64,000 bases of DNA from Pseudoips prasinana (Eukaryota > Arthropoda > Insecta > Lepidoptera > Nolidae). Where the stretch lies: positions 21,225,934-21,289,933 of the forward strand of contig OX621252.1 in NCBI GenBank assembly GCA_951640165.1, given 5' to 3'. Made by a program: the position numbers and the translations under genes. Below are positions 20,620 through 31,649 of the stretch, piece after piece (the first letter of the stretch is position 1; the number at the start of each line of letters is the position of its first letter). The notes under the pieces were generated by a model. The model was given only the letters and a program-made list of their open reading frames with translations. It had not been told where the DNA came from and made no database searches.

Positions 20620-21764
20620 GAGAAGTAGAAGAGCTATGGAAGGTAGTCAAAGAAGGTGTGGTGAGTGTAGCTGGTGAAGTATGTGGTGTAATAAAGAGAA
20701 GAAGAGGAAGAAAGATGAAGAATATTGGGTGGGATAAAAGTGTACAAAAAGTTGTATGTGAAAAGAAGAAAGCGTGGTTAGACTGGCTAGCCACCAGAGC
20801 AAACGAACGAATGCATAAGGCGACGAATGAGGATATAGAAAGGGCCTGGAATGATTATAGGAAAATGAAAGGAATTGTAAAGGATGTGGTGAACGAAAAG
20901 AAAAATGAACAAAAGGATAATTTTGATAGAAGGTTGTCTAAGGATTTTCAGACGAACGTTAAGTTTTTCTGGAAATCCGTTAGATCAGTAAGAGGCATAA
21001 CTCAAACCTCAGAACTGAAATCCATACGAGACCAAGATGGAAATATAGTGAAAGGGGAAGAATGCGGGTTAAAACGTTGGAAGGAGTATTTTGAAAGTTT
21101 GTATGAAAGAGGTGTAACAGAGAGTGAACGTAGTTCACTAAGTATAGACAAGAACAAATGTAAAGATGACATTGGTATGGATGAGATTGTGAAAGCTATT
21201 AAGGGTATGAAATCAGGTAAGTCACCAGGGTATGACAGGATAACTTCCGAGATGCTGAAGGCTGGACATGGCGTCATAGCGAGTCAGCTGTGCAGCCTTT
21301 TCAATTTATGCTATACCACCGGCCAAGTGCCAAGTGATTGGTGCAAGGCTGTCATCGTACCTCTTTACAAAGGGAAAGGCTCACGGCAAGACTGTAAAAA
21401 CTATAGGGGCATTAGTCTACTCAGCGTCGTTGGTAAGTTGTATGCAAAAGTATTGGTTGAAAGAGTTGTGAAAGAAACCGATGCGAAAATATGGGATGCA
21501 CAGGCGGGTTTTCGGAAAGGAATGGGATGCACGGATCAGGTCTTTTCTCTGCGAAGCATAGTAGAGAAGTTTTTGGGCAAAAACCAAAAGGTTTACTGTG
21601 CCTTCGTAGACTTAGAAAAGGCCTACGATAGAGTGTTGAGGAGTGAACTATGGTCGGTACTGTCCATGTATGGGTTGAATGACAACCTTGTTCAAGCACT
21701 GAAATCTCTTTATAGGGATTCCAGAGCTTGCGTGAGGATTAACGGGATAGACAGGGATGTGTAG
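20562..21764 (+). pseudogene. LINE linker and reverse transcriptase, motifs up to A (frame 3)
   Basis: Begins in a Lys/Glu-rich linker (KRRRGRKMKNIGWDKSVQK), then FWKSVRSVRG, RWKEYFESLYERG, MKSGKSPGYDRITSEMLKAG, WCKAVIVPLYKGKGSRQDC, NYRGISLLSVVGKLYAKVL, DAQAGFRKGMGCTDQVFSLR and motif A YCAFVDLEKAYDRV with its catalytic Asp. The frame ends at a stop just after RINGIDRDV. The same nucleotides read in frame 2 give QGCVASPWLFN (motif B), so a small indel lies near 21740. Confidence 0.85.
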
Positions 21765-22663
21765 CGTCACCGTGGTTGTTTAACCTATTCATGGATAGCT
21801 GTTTAAAAGATTTGAAAGAAAGTGAATGCGGTGTAAGGATGAATGAGTTACTCATCAAATGTCTGCTTAACGCTGATGATCAAGTTTTACTTGCATCCTC
21901 GGCGGACGAGTTGCAGGTGATGGTAACAAGTATGCATGAATCTTTTGAAAGGAAAGGGATGAAAATGAATGTAGGTAAGACGAAAGTAATGGTATTTGAG
22001 AGGGATGAATACACGACAACGTGTGATATTGTGATTGGAGGAGAGAACGTCGAACAGGTGAATGAGTTTGTATATTTGGGAACTTTGTTTACGAGAGATG
22101 GTAAATATGAAAAAGATATTGTTAGAAGAGTAAATGCGGGGAACAGAGTGAATGGGGCACTGCACGCCTTTATGAGTAGCCGGCAAGTATCAAAGAAGGC
22201 TCGACTAGCCGTGCACGATGGAGTGTTAGTGCCAACTTTAATGTATGGAAGTGAAAGTTGGGTATGGCAGAAAAAAAATTAAAGTAAAATAAATGCAGTG
22301 GAAATGAGAGCTCTGAGAAGTATGTGTGGTGTGACTTTGAGAGACAGAATTCGAAATACTGATGTAAGAGAGCGTTGTGGTGTGAAAGAGGATGTAGTCA
22401 CAAAGATTGAAAAAGGCATGCTGAGATGGTTTGGCCATTTAGAAAGGATGAATGAAAGAAGATTGACAAAAGAAGTATACCTGGCCTGTGTTAATGGGAC
22501 AACCGGAAGGGGAAGACCACGTCGAACATTCTCTGATCAAATTGGAGATGTTCTCAAGAAAGGGCAGGTCAGAAGTACCCTAAACCGGCGAGCATGTATG
22601 AAGAATATAATGACAGTAATCGAGGCAAAAGAAGTATGCAAAGACAAAGTGAAAGTGAAGTGA
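21740..22663 (+). pseudogene. LINE RT motifs B-C and C-terminal domain (frame 2)
   Basis: Motif B reads GCVASPWLFNLFMD. Motif C reads LNADDQVLLA, with Asn where this family normally has Tyr or Phe before Ala-Asp-Asp. MNVGKTKVMVFE and FVYLGTLFTRDGKYEKDIV (thumb) follow, then PTLMYGSESWVWQ and an in-frame TAA at 22280-22282. After the stop: [35 protein letters not shown] and [15 protein letters not shown]. The minus-strand sibling has GAA where this copy has TAA, so the stop is a private G-to-T change. Confidence 0.85.
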
Positions 22664-22735
22664 AGTGACAAATGGAAATCCGTTGTCTCTGCCTACCCCT
22701 CTGGGAAACAGGCGTGAGTCTATGTATGTATGTAT

Positions 22736-22747
22736 GTATTATGCCGT
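22736..22747 (+). repeat. target-site duplication, right copy (GTATTATGCCGT)
   Basis: Exact match to 19192-19203. It follows directly on the GTATG-repeat tail. Confidence 0.85.
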
Positions 22748-22804
22748 AACTTAACCATGAGTAAGCGTACGCATAATATGTAGAGAGGGCAGCTTCCAGA
22801 TTAG

Positions 22805-22978
22805 TAGATTTTTATTATAGCGTGGTTAGTGTCAGAGTTGTTCAAGCTCTTCAAGTAAGCCTCTGACATAGCGTAAACAACCGTGACCAGCTACTAAACA
22901 TGCCCATCAAAGCACGAAGACTCTCAAAAATTAAATTACTTGGTGGTCATCAGTTGACCTATACATGATCTCTTTGAC
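22805..22978 (+). mobile_element. family R repeat, diverged copy
   Basis: Shares GTGTCAGAGTTGTTCAAG, AAGCACGAAGACTCTCA and GGTGGTCATC with copies at 27725, 34108, 48178 and 51360. It is an interspersed repeat of about 240 bp of unknown class. The GCCTAGTTGCTTAACCTCG part seen in better copies looks box-A-like, but no clear box B follows. Confidence 0.55.
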
Positions 22979-23034
22979 AATAACTTAATATAAGCTAGCT
23001 AAATGTCATTACTATAATATTTTTTTTAAAGAGA

Positions 23035-23125
23035 TAGGGTACAGCGTTTCTTCTCTCAAAGAGCAGCCCGACTGGGGAAGCACACGCGACTTACGATCGC
23101 GATCACTTATCATCAGGTGTACTTA
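23035..23125 (+). mobile_element. family S retroposon, deleted copy
   Basis: Contains AGAGCAGCCCGACTGGGGAAG as in 58790-58810, then jumps to GATCACTTATCATCAGGTG, the family S tail. The middle is deleted. Confidence 0.5.
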
Positions 23126-23151
23126 AAGAACTATATTACTACAAACTTGTA

Positions 23152-23173
23152 CAGAACATGTTTACATGTTCTG
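23152..23173. repeat. short perfect hairpin, 10-bp arms
   Basis: CAGAACATGT and ACATGTTCTG flank TT. It is short enough to arise by chance and is listed for comparison with the longer hairpins. Confidence 0.6.
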
Positions 23174-23179
23174 ACTATT

Positions 23180-24018
23180 TACAAACGCTTTTTTAAAGTC
23201 TACGTGAATAAAAACCTTTTTTATTTTATTTATGAATCGACTGACCGCGTTCATAGGTACTTACGGATCGGTGAAAGTTCCTATCTATACTTACAAATCC
23301 AATTCCTAATCTATAAATGGTAAGAATTATTTTGAATAGAAAAACCAAAAATATTATTAATATCGCCATTAAACTGCCTAAGTTTACGTACAAAGAGGTA
23401 TTATTATAGTTATTGGAAAAAACCTCTGGGCTAGTGCCAGAAGGACGTGAAAGTCATCTCTATTTGGTTTGCTTAGGTACAGTTTATGCTACGTCAGTGG
23501 ATATACTTTAACCTTGATATCGACTTTATTACGTTCGCAGTAAAGGTGAATTTCGTAGTGCATTTGTATACTGTTATAGGGTTGACTGTTCCCAACTCTC
23601 ACCATGCATTCAAACTGTTCATAGATTCCAATGCTTTCAATATTTGCATCCGTACGTGTTTTTAAAGGGAATTCAAATACCCCACTAGGGAATTTTTCAG
23701 CGAGTCGTGGAGGACTTCACAAACTTAAAAATCAAAGAAAACATCATAGTTATGCGCAGTGTTAGATTTTATATTTGGTTGCTCGAGGAATTTACTATAT
23801 TTGCACCATATATGGTGTCGATTAATGCTTAAGTATCATTGATTCATTTCTTTGCTAATTACTCACTTAAACAAATTTTCAGAGACATGATACCTATGTA
23901 GTAATACCTATATATTTGAATCTCCCCCCAGAAGTTTTTCAAGGCGTATGGGGTAAGGTTGGAATAGTAAAACCCGTCACTGTACGTATATTTATAACAT
24001 GTCCCAAAATATTTATCA
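23180..24018. other. no gene or repeat recognised
   Basis: AT-rich, frames closed by frequent stops, and no motif recurs elsewhere in the window. Confidence 0.4.
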
Positions 24019-24196
24019 CATTTATATATAAAGGCGAAAGTTTGTAAGTGTGTGAGTGCGGATGTTTGTTACTTCTTCACGTCTAAACGAATGGAGCGAT
24101 TTCAATAAAATTTGTATGGAGTTAGCTGACACCCTAGATGAACACGTAGGTTATAATTTATAAATTTAACGCGGGTAAAACCGCGGGCACAGCTAG
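24019..24196 (+). mobile_element. Helitron-like element, sister of 2834-3063
   Basis: ATAAAGGCGAAAGTTTG start, GTTACTTCTTCACGTCTAAACG, ATAAAATTTGTATGGAGTTAGC, the stem GCGGGTAAAACCGC and GGGCACAGCTAG before T. It lacks the hairpin duplication seen in the 2834 copy. Confidence 0.6.
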
Positions 24197-24459
24197 TTAT
24201 AAATAAAGGATTCTCGAAATCGGAAAGATTTACTCGCATAGCTTCTTCTCTCATGCAGTATGCAACAATGTACGGAAATAGGTCATTTAGAAATTAAAAT
24301 GAAAGAGTGGTAAGTCAAATTACTTGTTATCTTGAACTCTCATTTAAAAATGGAACATTAGGCGACAGTCTCTTTTATTTTTGTTTCTCGCCATCACTTG
24401 AACTCAATCTGAGGTGAATTTTAAAATGTTCTAAATTGAAAATTTCATTTGAAAAAGAT

Positions 24460-24740
24460 TTTTCTTCGGGCCGGCGCTCACTACTGGCATGGCACAGCAA
24501 ATTGTGCTGCGGCATGCCGTGGCCTCCCAGCTTATCCCTTGGCATGCACCCTATTAACCAAAATGACCGCTGCACAAGTTACAACCTTATTTCGACTTGC
24601 ATAGCAATCATAATTCCTCGACGCAAAGTGCCCCATACATCTCTAGTGGAATGAAAGGACATGACTCGTCATGCCACAGCTTGCCGGGGCGCGTCGCGTC
24701 TTGCCACAGCATCCCGCGGCACGTCGTGGCATTGTGCTAT
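24460..24740. repeat. GC-rich block with repeated GCATGCC/TGCCACAGC words
   Basis: GGCATGGCACAGC, GTGCTGCGGCATGCCGTGG, TCATGCCACAGCTTGCC, TCTTGCCACAGCATCCC and GCACGTCGTGGCAT are variants of one motif in both orientations. This suggests a small palindrome-rich DNA element. Boundaries are unclear and it does not encode a convincing protein. Confidence 0.35.
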
Positions 24741-24744
24741 TGAA

Positions 24745-25365
24745 ATAAAGAAACATGAACTGTAAACTCATTGAAATACGTTTCAAAATAACTTGATTTG
24801 TAATAATATCCTTTGCCATTCCATGATTTTAGGTCATCTCAGTTAATAATACTCATTATACAAACATGTCAGATGCAGAATATAGTTCTTTTTTATAACT
24901 TTAAAATGTTATTTATTTAATATCTTAATAACTAGTAAGTATGTCTTCAAATAAAGAAGGCTAAGTGACAAAAGTAATCAATTGAAGACTTCAGTGGATA
25001 TATATAGAACCTAACATTTGTTGGTATTCGATTTAATTCCATAATATAAAAGATTATAGCATAAAATTGTACAGCTTAAAGGAATTACATATAACCTTTA
25101 TCCATTAAACTCTTTCATTACTCATAAATAAAAACGTGTATCGAGAGCTGTCCTTCAAGATTTTAGGGTTCCATATCGCAAAAGAAAAAGCAGAACCTTT
25201 ATAGGATCACCGCGTGTCATTCTGTCCGTTTGTCTCAGTCAATTTCCTCCGAAACTACAGCACTATGCGAATATCAAGTTTCAACTCAATCAGATTAATA
25301 CCTACTCATATGCAAGTCCGTGGCCCAAAGACAGATGTATAACGTAAATAAATGATATAATAATA
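24745..25365. other. no gene or repeat recognised
   Basis: AT-rich sequence without motif-bearing ORFs. ATCACCGCGTGTCATTCTGTCCGTTTGTCTCAGTC near 25206 resembles a conserved DNA-element end but has no partner here. Confidence 0.35.
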
Positions 25366-25442
25366 ATAATATCCTAGGACATTATTCACACATGGCTATC
25401 TGATCTGATCCCAAAATAAGCAGATAACTGATATACTACATA
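25366..25442 (-). mobile_element. SINE-B tail fragment, minus strand
   Basis: AATAATAATATCCTAGGAC, ATTATTCACACATGGC and GATCCCAAAATAAGCAG are the reversed 3' end of SINE-B. The head is absent. Confidence 0.6.
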
Positions 25443-25670
25443 ATCAGAATCAGAATTATTTATTTGCTAAAACATGGTAATGTTGGTGTTACATAATTAT
25501 GCTCTACATATTCTGTCAGCAATATATGACGTGCAAATTTTAATACATGCTTAATAATAAAAAAAAATGTATTAATTGGAATTAAATTAAATTCTTAATA
25601 ATACTATGTCAACTTATATTCTAGGTAATCTTTTAATTAGTAATAATTTTTAATACGTAACATGTCAGTC
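25443..25670 (-). mobile_element. LINE 3' UTR fragment, minus strand (tentative)
   Basis: AATCAGAATCAGAATTATTTATTTGC is a reversed tail-like simple repeat followed by GTTGGTGTTACATAATTATG. The layout resembles the 3' end of a CR1/Jockey-type LINE, but no coding part follows. Confidence 0.3.
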
Positions 25671-25674
25671 AATT

Positions 25675-26039
25675 GATTTTCAAATTTTGGCAATGGCAAT
25701 TCTTTTAACATTTAGGCAGGTGATTGTATATATAGATACACGTATTGATACAACTTTTCTTTTGTAAATACGTGCATACTTGTAAAAATGGGTGTAATAA
25801 CTCAAAAGCGTGATAGGTAAATATTTATAAGTAGGCAGCCGGCCCGTCAAATAAATAAATGAAATTTGAATATGAAGGCCACTATTGAAGGTTAAATTAA
25901 AAATAAATATAACAATTACAATTTTCGATCTATATTTATTTATTTGGAAAACAAACAGCAACACCATTAAAATAATACATATTATAAGCAACACATAGCC
26001 AATAACAGGTCTTCACTTTTAAACATCTAGTTAAACAAT
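25675..26039. other. AT-rich, no gene recognised
   Basis: The 104-codon minus-strand ORF (25680-25994) is Ile/Leu/Tyr/Phe-rich without a domain and is consistent with AT-rich chance. CCGGCCCGTCAAATAAATAAATG near 25840 suggests an old LINE end. Confidence 0.35.
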
Positions 26040-26235
26040 ATGGACTAGAACACGTAAAGCCGTCGGTCCTGTGCCTGACCTCTTTCCGGTCGTGTCGCCT
26101 AGGCGTCCCATCGGATCATTAGAGTGATGGAATAGAAAGTGCTCCTGTGTTTGCGCACACACTTGAGCACTATAATATGGCTAATCTCTGTTGAGACTGG
26201 CCGAAATTCGGTTAGGAGAACATTATGGACTAGAA
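26040..26235 (+). mobile_element. SINE-like family T, copy 1 with 11-bp target-site duplication
   Basis: Element 26051-26224 (about 174 bp) begins CACGTAAAGCCGTCGGT and ends GGAGAACATT. It is bracketed by ATGGACTAGAA at 26040-26050 and 26225-26235. A second, longer copy with a different target-site duplication is at 50445-50667. This copy lacks the GTCCCGCGCAG and CCGCCGTGG segments of copy 2. Confidence 0.85.
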
Positions 26236-26447
26236 AAATATTACCAGTTAGTACATAGATACACTTAACCAAAAAAAGTAAAAAAATAAGTTACTTATAA
26301 AATCGAATTAACAAAAGGAGAATCATAAAGCCTAAGTTGAAAATTTAAACATAAAGATAATTATTGAAAACTCGGCGCTTATCAGCCTTCTTACCGACGC
26401 TATACTCGCATTAAATATACTTACATCATATTGTTTGAAAACATACT

Positions 26448-26910
26448 GAAATAATGAAATTTATTCAGCACTTGGGTATTTACATACACTTACGTACTTG
26501 TCAAGCTCACAATGTATTACATAAACACAGTTTAAAAACAGTAATAAAAGCACCAAATTTTTTAATTAGTCCGTCCGTGCGGTCTGTTTCGTCACATATA
26601 TTTTTAATATCCTTAAATAAATAATAAATAGCAAGTTACTAAGCTAATATTGTTACATTTATCAATAGTATATCAAATTAAAGAATTGAAAACAACGAGC
26701 AGTTGGCTAGCGCAAAAGGATCTCAACCAGTAGCTTAATTTAAGCGACTAATACCTGAGGGCACCCTTATGGAGTTCGGGCCATAGCTCAGGCGGCCGCT
26801 GAAGTAAAAAGATGGAATTCGAAATGGGGATCGGAGCACTTGCACGGGATTACCGATCACATGTTAAGGGGGCAACGCGATCCTCGCCGCTGAGGATCCT
26901 ACCCTAGCTA
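26448..26910 (-). mobile_element. LINE 3' end, family U, minus strand, longest copy
   Basis: On the minus strand: AGCGGCGAGGATCGC, TGATCGGTAATCCCGTGC, GCGGCCGCCTGAGCTATGGC, GCTACTGGTTGAGATCC, ACAGACCGCACGGACGGAC and AATACCCAAGTGCTGAATAAATTTC (polyadenylation signal), then ATTTC repeats. Other copies are at 54009-54400 (minus) and 59002-59327 (plus). Only the 3' UTR and the very end of the ORF are likely present. Confidence 0.7.
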
Positions 26911-26985
26911 GCCTTCTAATTATTAATTAATTCTAAAATTAATTCAAATTTACTGTCTTGCTTGCTAGCCACAGAAAGGTATTCT

Positions 26986-27724
26986 GGCGGTAATTAGTTG
27001 AAAAAAATGATAAAACTAGGGGCACGTAATAACGCGTAGATCGTACTGGGACATTGATATTAATTTGGGGAATAAGTCCAGGTCTATCGACTTGATTATT
27101 TGAAAGTTTTAGGAAATATCAAACTAAATGGGTAGTAGTAGTAGGCTCGCAAATAAAAACAAATCACCAAATTTAATAACAAATCCTAGAGATTACTAAA
27201 AATCCTAAATGGTTTCTAAATAACATAGGACATTTCTCAACATTTCTATGTATGAATTTATTTGATGAAATGAAAGCGTACTGAACTCTTTCCATATGAG
27301 CTAGAATAGTGCTTGACCAGTATATTTTTTTATTTCAAATCCTATTCTTAAAACAAATATTTGTATACAGACTGATAAAAAATACACGGAAATTGGATGC
27401 AGTAAAAAAGGTCTACAGTTTTTCGCCAATACTAGGTCAGCATCGGAAATAATACACTTTTGCTAGCATTTTTATAAACGACTTGATCAATTCGATTCAT
27501 GTTTTTTGTATGTATTTTCCGTCGCTTATAAACCGACCTGAATAATCCTTTTTTTAATGGGAAATGGTTTTGTGTGGCCCATGTATTTTTATTTTTTGTA
27601 AATCGATGCTAATACATGTAAATTGTTTTGTTTGTGTCTTTATGAGTGTGTCATATACAGATATTACAAATTCATAAAGACACAATTTTTTTTAAGTTAA
27701 AATTTGTTGCTTTCTTAATTATCG
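26986..27724. other. AT-rich, no gene recognised
   Basis: No motif-bearing ORF or repeat shared with the rest of the window. Confidence 0.4.
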
Positions 27725-27960
27725 TATGAGCAGTGGTTTCCCTAGTGTCAGAGTTGTTTAAGCCGCCCAGTCGTTCGCTGACATGGCTTAACGACTGTTG
27801 TCTAATGTGAAAATATGACCGACAGCTAAATGTGCCCTCCGAAGCACGGAGACGCTCAGTAATTAAACCACTTTTGTGGCCACCCATCTATGGACTGACC
27901 GCTAGCCTAGTTGCTTGACCTCGCCGATCATTTACAGACCAGTGAGAGCATCTAGCTATT
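27725..27960 (+). mobile_element. family R repeat, well preserved copy
   Basis: AGCAGTGGTTTCCCTAGTG, CAGAGTTGTTTAAGCCGCCC, ACGACTGTTGTCTAATG, CGACAGCTAAATGTGCCC, GAAGCACGGAGACGCTC, GTGGCCACCCATCTATGG, AGCCTAGTTGCTTGACCTCG and GTGAGAGCATCTAG. The order of blocks is the same in the other four copies. Its class is unknown. Confidence 0.65.
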
Positions 27961-27962
27961 AT

Positions 27963-27963
<1 letters not shown>

Positions 27964-27997
<34 letters not shown>
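27964..27997. repeat. (AT)n microsatellite
   Basis: About 17 AT units directly at the 3' edge of the family R repeat. Confidence 0.9.
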
Positions 27998-27999
<2 letters not shown>

Positions 28000-28001
<2 letters not shown>

Positions 28002-29005
28002 ACTAACAAGTGGGCATTTATTAATGCTCCGCCATCCTAGGCCTGGCATATCCAGAACCAGAAGACTACAAGGATCCACCCCTAACAAGCGTACTGAATT
28101 ATGTGCAAACTTCATTCAGTGCTTTAGGGATGCGTGGGGTGGGGGTTAGTACAAAAGATCCTGAAGGGTCGAAGGAAGTGCACCCCAACCAAGACAAGTC
28201 AAGAAGTGCTCGGTCACAAACCTAAGAAAATAAAAATTGACTCTTAATGTTTTGCCGCGTACGGAATATTTAAAAATGTATGCTTACATATATTTTTGTG
28301 AATTCTCCACGTGAACGCTCACCTAACACCAAAACACTTACAATGTGTTATCACTCAATAGCCGCGCAACGGTTATGACGTAGCTGCTATCATTATATAA
28401 TTTATATCATTAATATGTCATTTATTTATTTTTATTTTATTTATTTAAAATGGTTAAAGATGCATTCTTTGTACAACGGTAGATGAGAACGTTACTCTGT
28501 TCGATTAAATATTGTGTGTGGAAAATATTTCGGAGTTTTAATGGGCAGAACCTACGAGTGCGTAATAAATGATATAATTAATTTTGGAATTCAAATTACT
28601 ATGTTCATTTTTTATTCTACTTTGTTCATTCTTTATCAGCACACGGATATTATTAGATCAATAAATATACGTATATAAGTCCCATAGGCATACAATGTGG
28701 AAACAACGGAAATTGTCTTGAATCCTACGGATATTAGTGTCCCTGAAGTAACCGTAACATAATGTTAAGGTATATTTATTACAATTCTGAAAATATCTAG
28801 AGGAATAGCTTCAAGTAGGTATTACGGTTGTATAATATTAAACCAAAATAACTTTGACTTATTCAAAGTGTGTGGGGAAAATTACAAATACAAAATTAAC
28901 TCCTACAAGCTATTCAATCTGTAAGTCTGCTAGGGTAGAAGCCATGCAAGTAAGGACTGTGTTGTTGCCGTGTCAGCAACCACAACTCTTTCTTTATAAT
29001 AATAA
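28000..29005. other. no gene or known repeat recognised
   Basis: The moderately GC-rich part at 28020-28220 (CATCCTAGGCCTGGCATATCC, GGTCGAAGGAAGTGCACC) may be an old retroposon but has no partner here. The rest is AT-rich. Confidence 0.35.
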
Positions 29006-29045
29006 TAATATACATTATTCACACACGGCCATCTGATCCTGTCTT
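29006..29045 (-). mobile_element. SINE-B tail relic, minus strand
   Basis: ACATTATTCACACACGGCC followed by ATCTGATCC is the reversed SINE-B 3' end, preceded by an ATAATAATAATA run. Confidence 0.5.
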
Positions 29046-29659
29046 TTAGAAACTGCCGAGAACAAATTTCTAGTAAACAAATGTAGGTACTTGCAACAAA
29101 ACGAATGAATAGGTTAGGCATTGCCCGAGTTCCAGTCGATTGATGACTAAAAAAATAATTTATAAGATTGGATTTAGAGAAAAATCTATTTATTTATAAG
29201 TATGATTTATACGAAAGGCAAATAGTATTTTCATTACATGATTTAGTTTTATTAACGTCATCATTAGTCAAACCTTTAATCAAACAGCTGTTACCGAGCT
29301 TCTTTCTGAAAAAGCTAGCACATGAAGCATTAAATTTATTAAGAGCCAATTAATATTCTGTCACTGTTACAAAAGAAAAATGTCTTATAAAGTAGACATT
29401 ATAGGAACGTTACTTCCTTCTTCAATTTCTCATAAACTTGAGGACAAAGTGCTTCTTCTGCAGATTTATAAATATTCAACCGGAAGTTACTACGCTACTG
29501 GGACACTTTCGAGCCTCGTAAATTGTAACCGCAATATCAAATGATATACTGGAACCATTCGTGTTTTGTTATAAAAAATTTATACTGTTAGAAGTTTCAG
29601 AGAAGCTATAATTTACTCAATTGATGTCATAATTATGAAAACTTTGACTAAATCTAAAT

Positions 29660-29830
29660 AAGAGTGTACGTATGGCGTAGTGGTTTGGTAGTCACCTCGC
29701 TACTACCAAATCGTCCATGTGGTTCAGCTTGGATCCCCACACTGGACAATGTTATATGACCTATTGATAGTTTTTCTGTTGTATACGTTTTGCCCGTAAT
29801 TTTCACCTTTGCGAAGTCTCCCTCTACCTA
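29660..29830 (+). mobile_element. degenerate tRNA-like SINE
   Basis: TATGGCGTAGTGGTTTGGTAG resembles box A of tRNA-derived SINEs. GTGGTTCAGCTTGGATCCCC about 45 nt later is a box B with an insertion. A 9-bp inverted pair (TTTGGTAGT / ACTACCAAA) lies between them. It is heavily decayed. Confidence 0.4.
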
Positions 29831-30061
29831 TACAGGAATTAATTGCACTAGTGCGAGCTATGTCAGTTTAAAAAAACATTTTTAAGTAGTTATGACATTC
29901 TTTGTTATAGCTGTTAAATTTACACGGCTGAATGAGGATCACCCATTATACCATTGCAATTCAACAGCTAGAACTTTCATATTATCATGAAATATAGCTA
30001 TCTGCCATGATAAATTAAACATAGTGTCGGTGACGTGCCAATATGTACCATCTGTCTAAAA

Positions 30062-31090
30062 ATATAATAATAATAAATAAAATTCATTTATTTTCTCCCA
30101 CAAGATACATGCGATTCTTAAATTTAAATATATCATACATGGAAGGGAGACAGGAGCCCATACTAAGTAAAGAACTTGTGTCATGGGTCTCCTGGCCTCC
30201 TTAACCCGGACAGGTATACGTGCTAGAATTGAATTACATAAGAGTTACGTGATTGGGAATGAGCTAAATGTGTGGTTGCTATTGGGCGAATAAAAATGTA
30301 TAAAGTTATGAGTAAGTAATGATGCATGTGTGTGTATGTGTTTGTGTGTGTGTGGCGTGTGAGTCTTGGTTTAGATAGACTTACCTTGAGTACCAATCTT
30401 TGAGCTCTCTCTAATTCTATTAGGCAGCTCTTAGCTGCTCCACCCCAGGAAGAGATACAGTAGGCAAGGACAGATTGACAGAGGGCCAGATAGACCATTC
30501 TCATAACTTTGGAGTCCGCAACATGTCTGAGCTGTTTAAATATATATGTCAATTTGCGAACTCTCTTAGCAACATTGCTAACGTGTTCAGAGAAATTTAG
30601 ATTTTCGTCAATGGTTACCCCTAAGTATTTTGTAGATTTAACTTTCTGAATATTGGGACAGCTACATTTTGAGCTAATAGTTAAATTACATGAATGTGCT
30701 GTGATTTCGTGTGATAAAGAGACAGACTGTCGTAAGGAAAAGGTGATATAATTAGTTTTAGTTGAATTTAATGTTAGTGAGTTGTTAGCTAACCAATGAC
30801 ATACCCTATTAAGGCCATCTTGAGCGTATTTAAATACGTTTGTCCATGACTCCCCAAAAAAGGTGAGAGTTGTGTCATCAGCGTAAGAAATTATTTTACA
30901 ATTTATGAGATCGAGTTGACACAGCTCATTGATGTAGCATATAAATAGAGAAGGGCCTAAAATACTACCCTGGGGGACTCCAAAGTTAACAGGATACTCC
31001 GCGCTCAATGTGTCACCTATCCTTACCCGCTGCGTACGACCCGACAGGTAGCTACTAAATAACAAAAGTTGTTTGTCTCTGATACCGAGG
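30062..31090 (-). pseudogene. CR1/L2/Jockey-superfamily LINE reverse transcriptase, minus strand
   Basis: Minus-strand frame 30223-31188. From about 31090 it reads LGIRDKQLLLFSSYLSGRTQ, then motif B NFGVPQGSILGPSLFICYIN, motif C ISYADDTTLTF with both Asp, NNSLTLNSTKTNYITF, TKYLGVTIDENLNFSEHVS (thumb) and ISSWGGAAKSCLIELERAQR. The RT active site of this piece is intact. Motif A and the endonuclease are missing (5' truncation near 31090). Past a CA-rich stretch near 30310-30360 the frame is non-homologous. The tail is a TTATTATTATT run at 30062-30085. Confidence 0.85.
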
Positions 31091-31199
31091 CTCGGCTCGG
31101 AAAAATAAAAATGAAATAAACTTATAAAATTAAGCCTTGTTTCTATGGAAATGTATTTAATGGCAATTCTGTGGCATGTTATTAACAAATTTGATGAAA

Positions 31200-31560
31200 T
31201 TCGCTGTTTTGTTACAGGTTCTTGCGGATGAAAAGTTAATTAAGAAAGTAGTTAAGTAATTTAAGTAGCTTAGTCGATCTTAGCGACTTTTGTTATATCG
31301 TCATAGTTTGTATATTATTGTTTGATTTTCATTTTATGTTCCACATGTGTGATTTATATTTAACTTTATTTTACAATGTACGTTACTATTGTTCTATCTT
31401 AATAAATATTATTACGTTATGTGAAAGTCATGTTCCGTGGTTTCGCGCTTTGCTGTGGTAGGGGCCTTTTCTTTATCTAAGGAAATGAGTCCCTGTGTCG
31501 CGGGGTACTTTCTACTTTACTAAAAAAATGTATAGTTAACGGCCACAAAGCACGCCCAAA
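31200..31560. other. no gene recognised
   Basis: CCGTGGTTTCGCGCTTTGC through GGGGTACTTTCTACTTTAC (31435-31525) looks like an interspersed repeat body linked to the SINE remnant that follows, but no second copy is in the window. Confidence 0.35.
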
Positions 31561-31564
31561 CTCA

Positions 31565-31645
31565 GAATAACTACATATGCCTGACAAATAGTTGTTCTGT
31601 GCGAGAATCGAATCCGGCACCCGAAGTGGACAGACGACTGAGTTA
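31565..31645 (-). mobile_element. SINE remnant related to 2335-2405, minus strand
   Basis: ACAAATAGTTGTTCTGTGCG, then AGAATCGAATCCGGCACCCG, which is a reversed box B region (GGATTCGATTCTCGC). Box A is eroded. Confidence 0.45.
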
Positions 31646-31649
31646 ATTT

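Larger units (their letters stand above)
19204..22735 (+). mobile_element. near full-length 3.5-kb APE-type LINE
   Basis: Bounded by a perfect 12-bp target-site duplication and ending in a TATGTATG repeat. Order: 5' UTR of about 390 bp, AP-type endonuclease, linker, reverse transcriptase, C-terminal domain and a short 3' UTR. The single-ORF, endonuclease-then-RT plan without a gag-like ORF is RTE-like, but the clade is inferred from layout only. It is inactivated by frameshifts near 20540 and 21740, a stop at 22280-22282 and a changed motif C. A truncated sibling is at 52780-53366. Confidence 0.9.

Noticed and set aside
25680..25994. 104-codon Ile/Leu-rich ORF
   Set aside because: Composition typical of AT-rich chance ORFs; no motif and no conserved neighbour.
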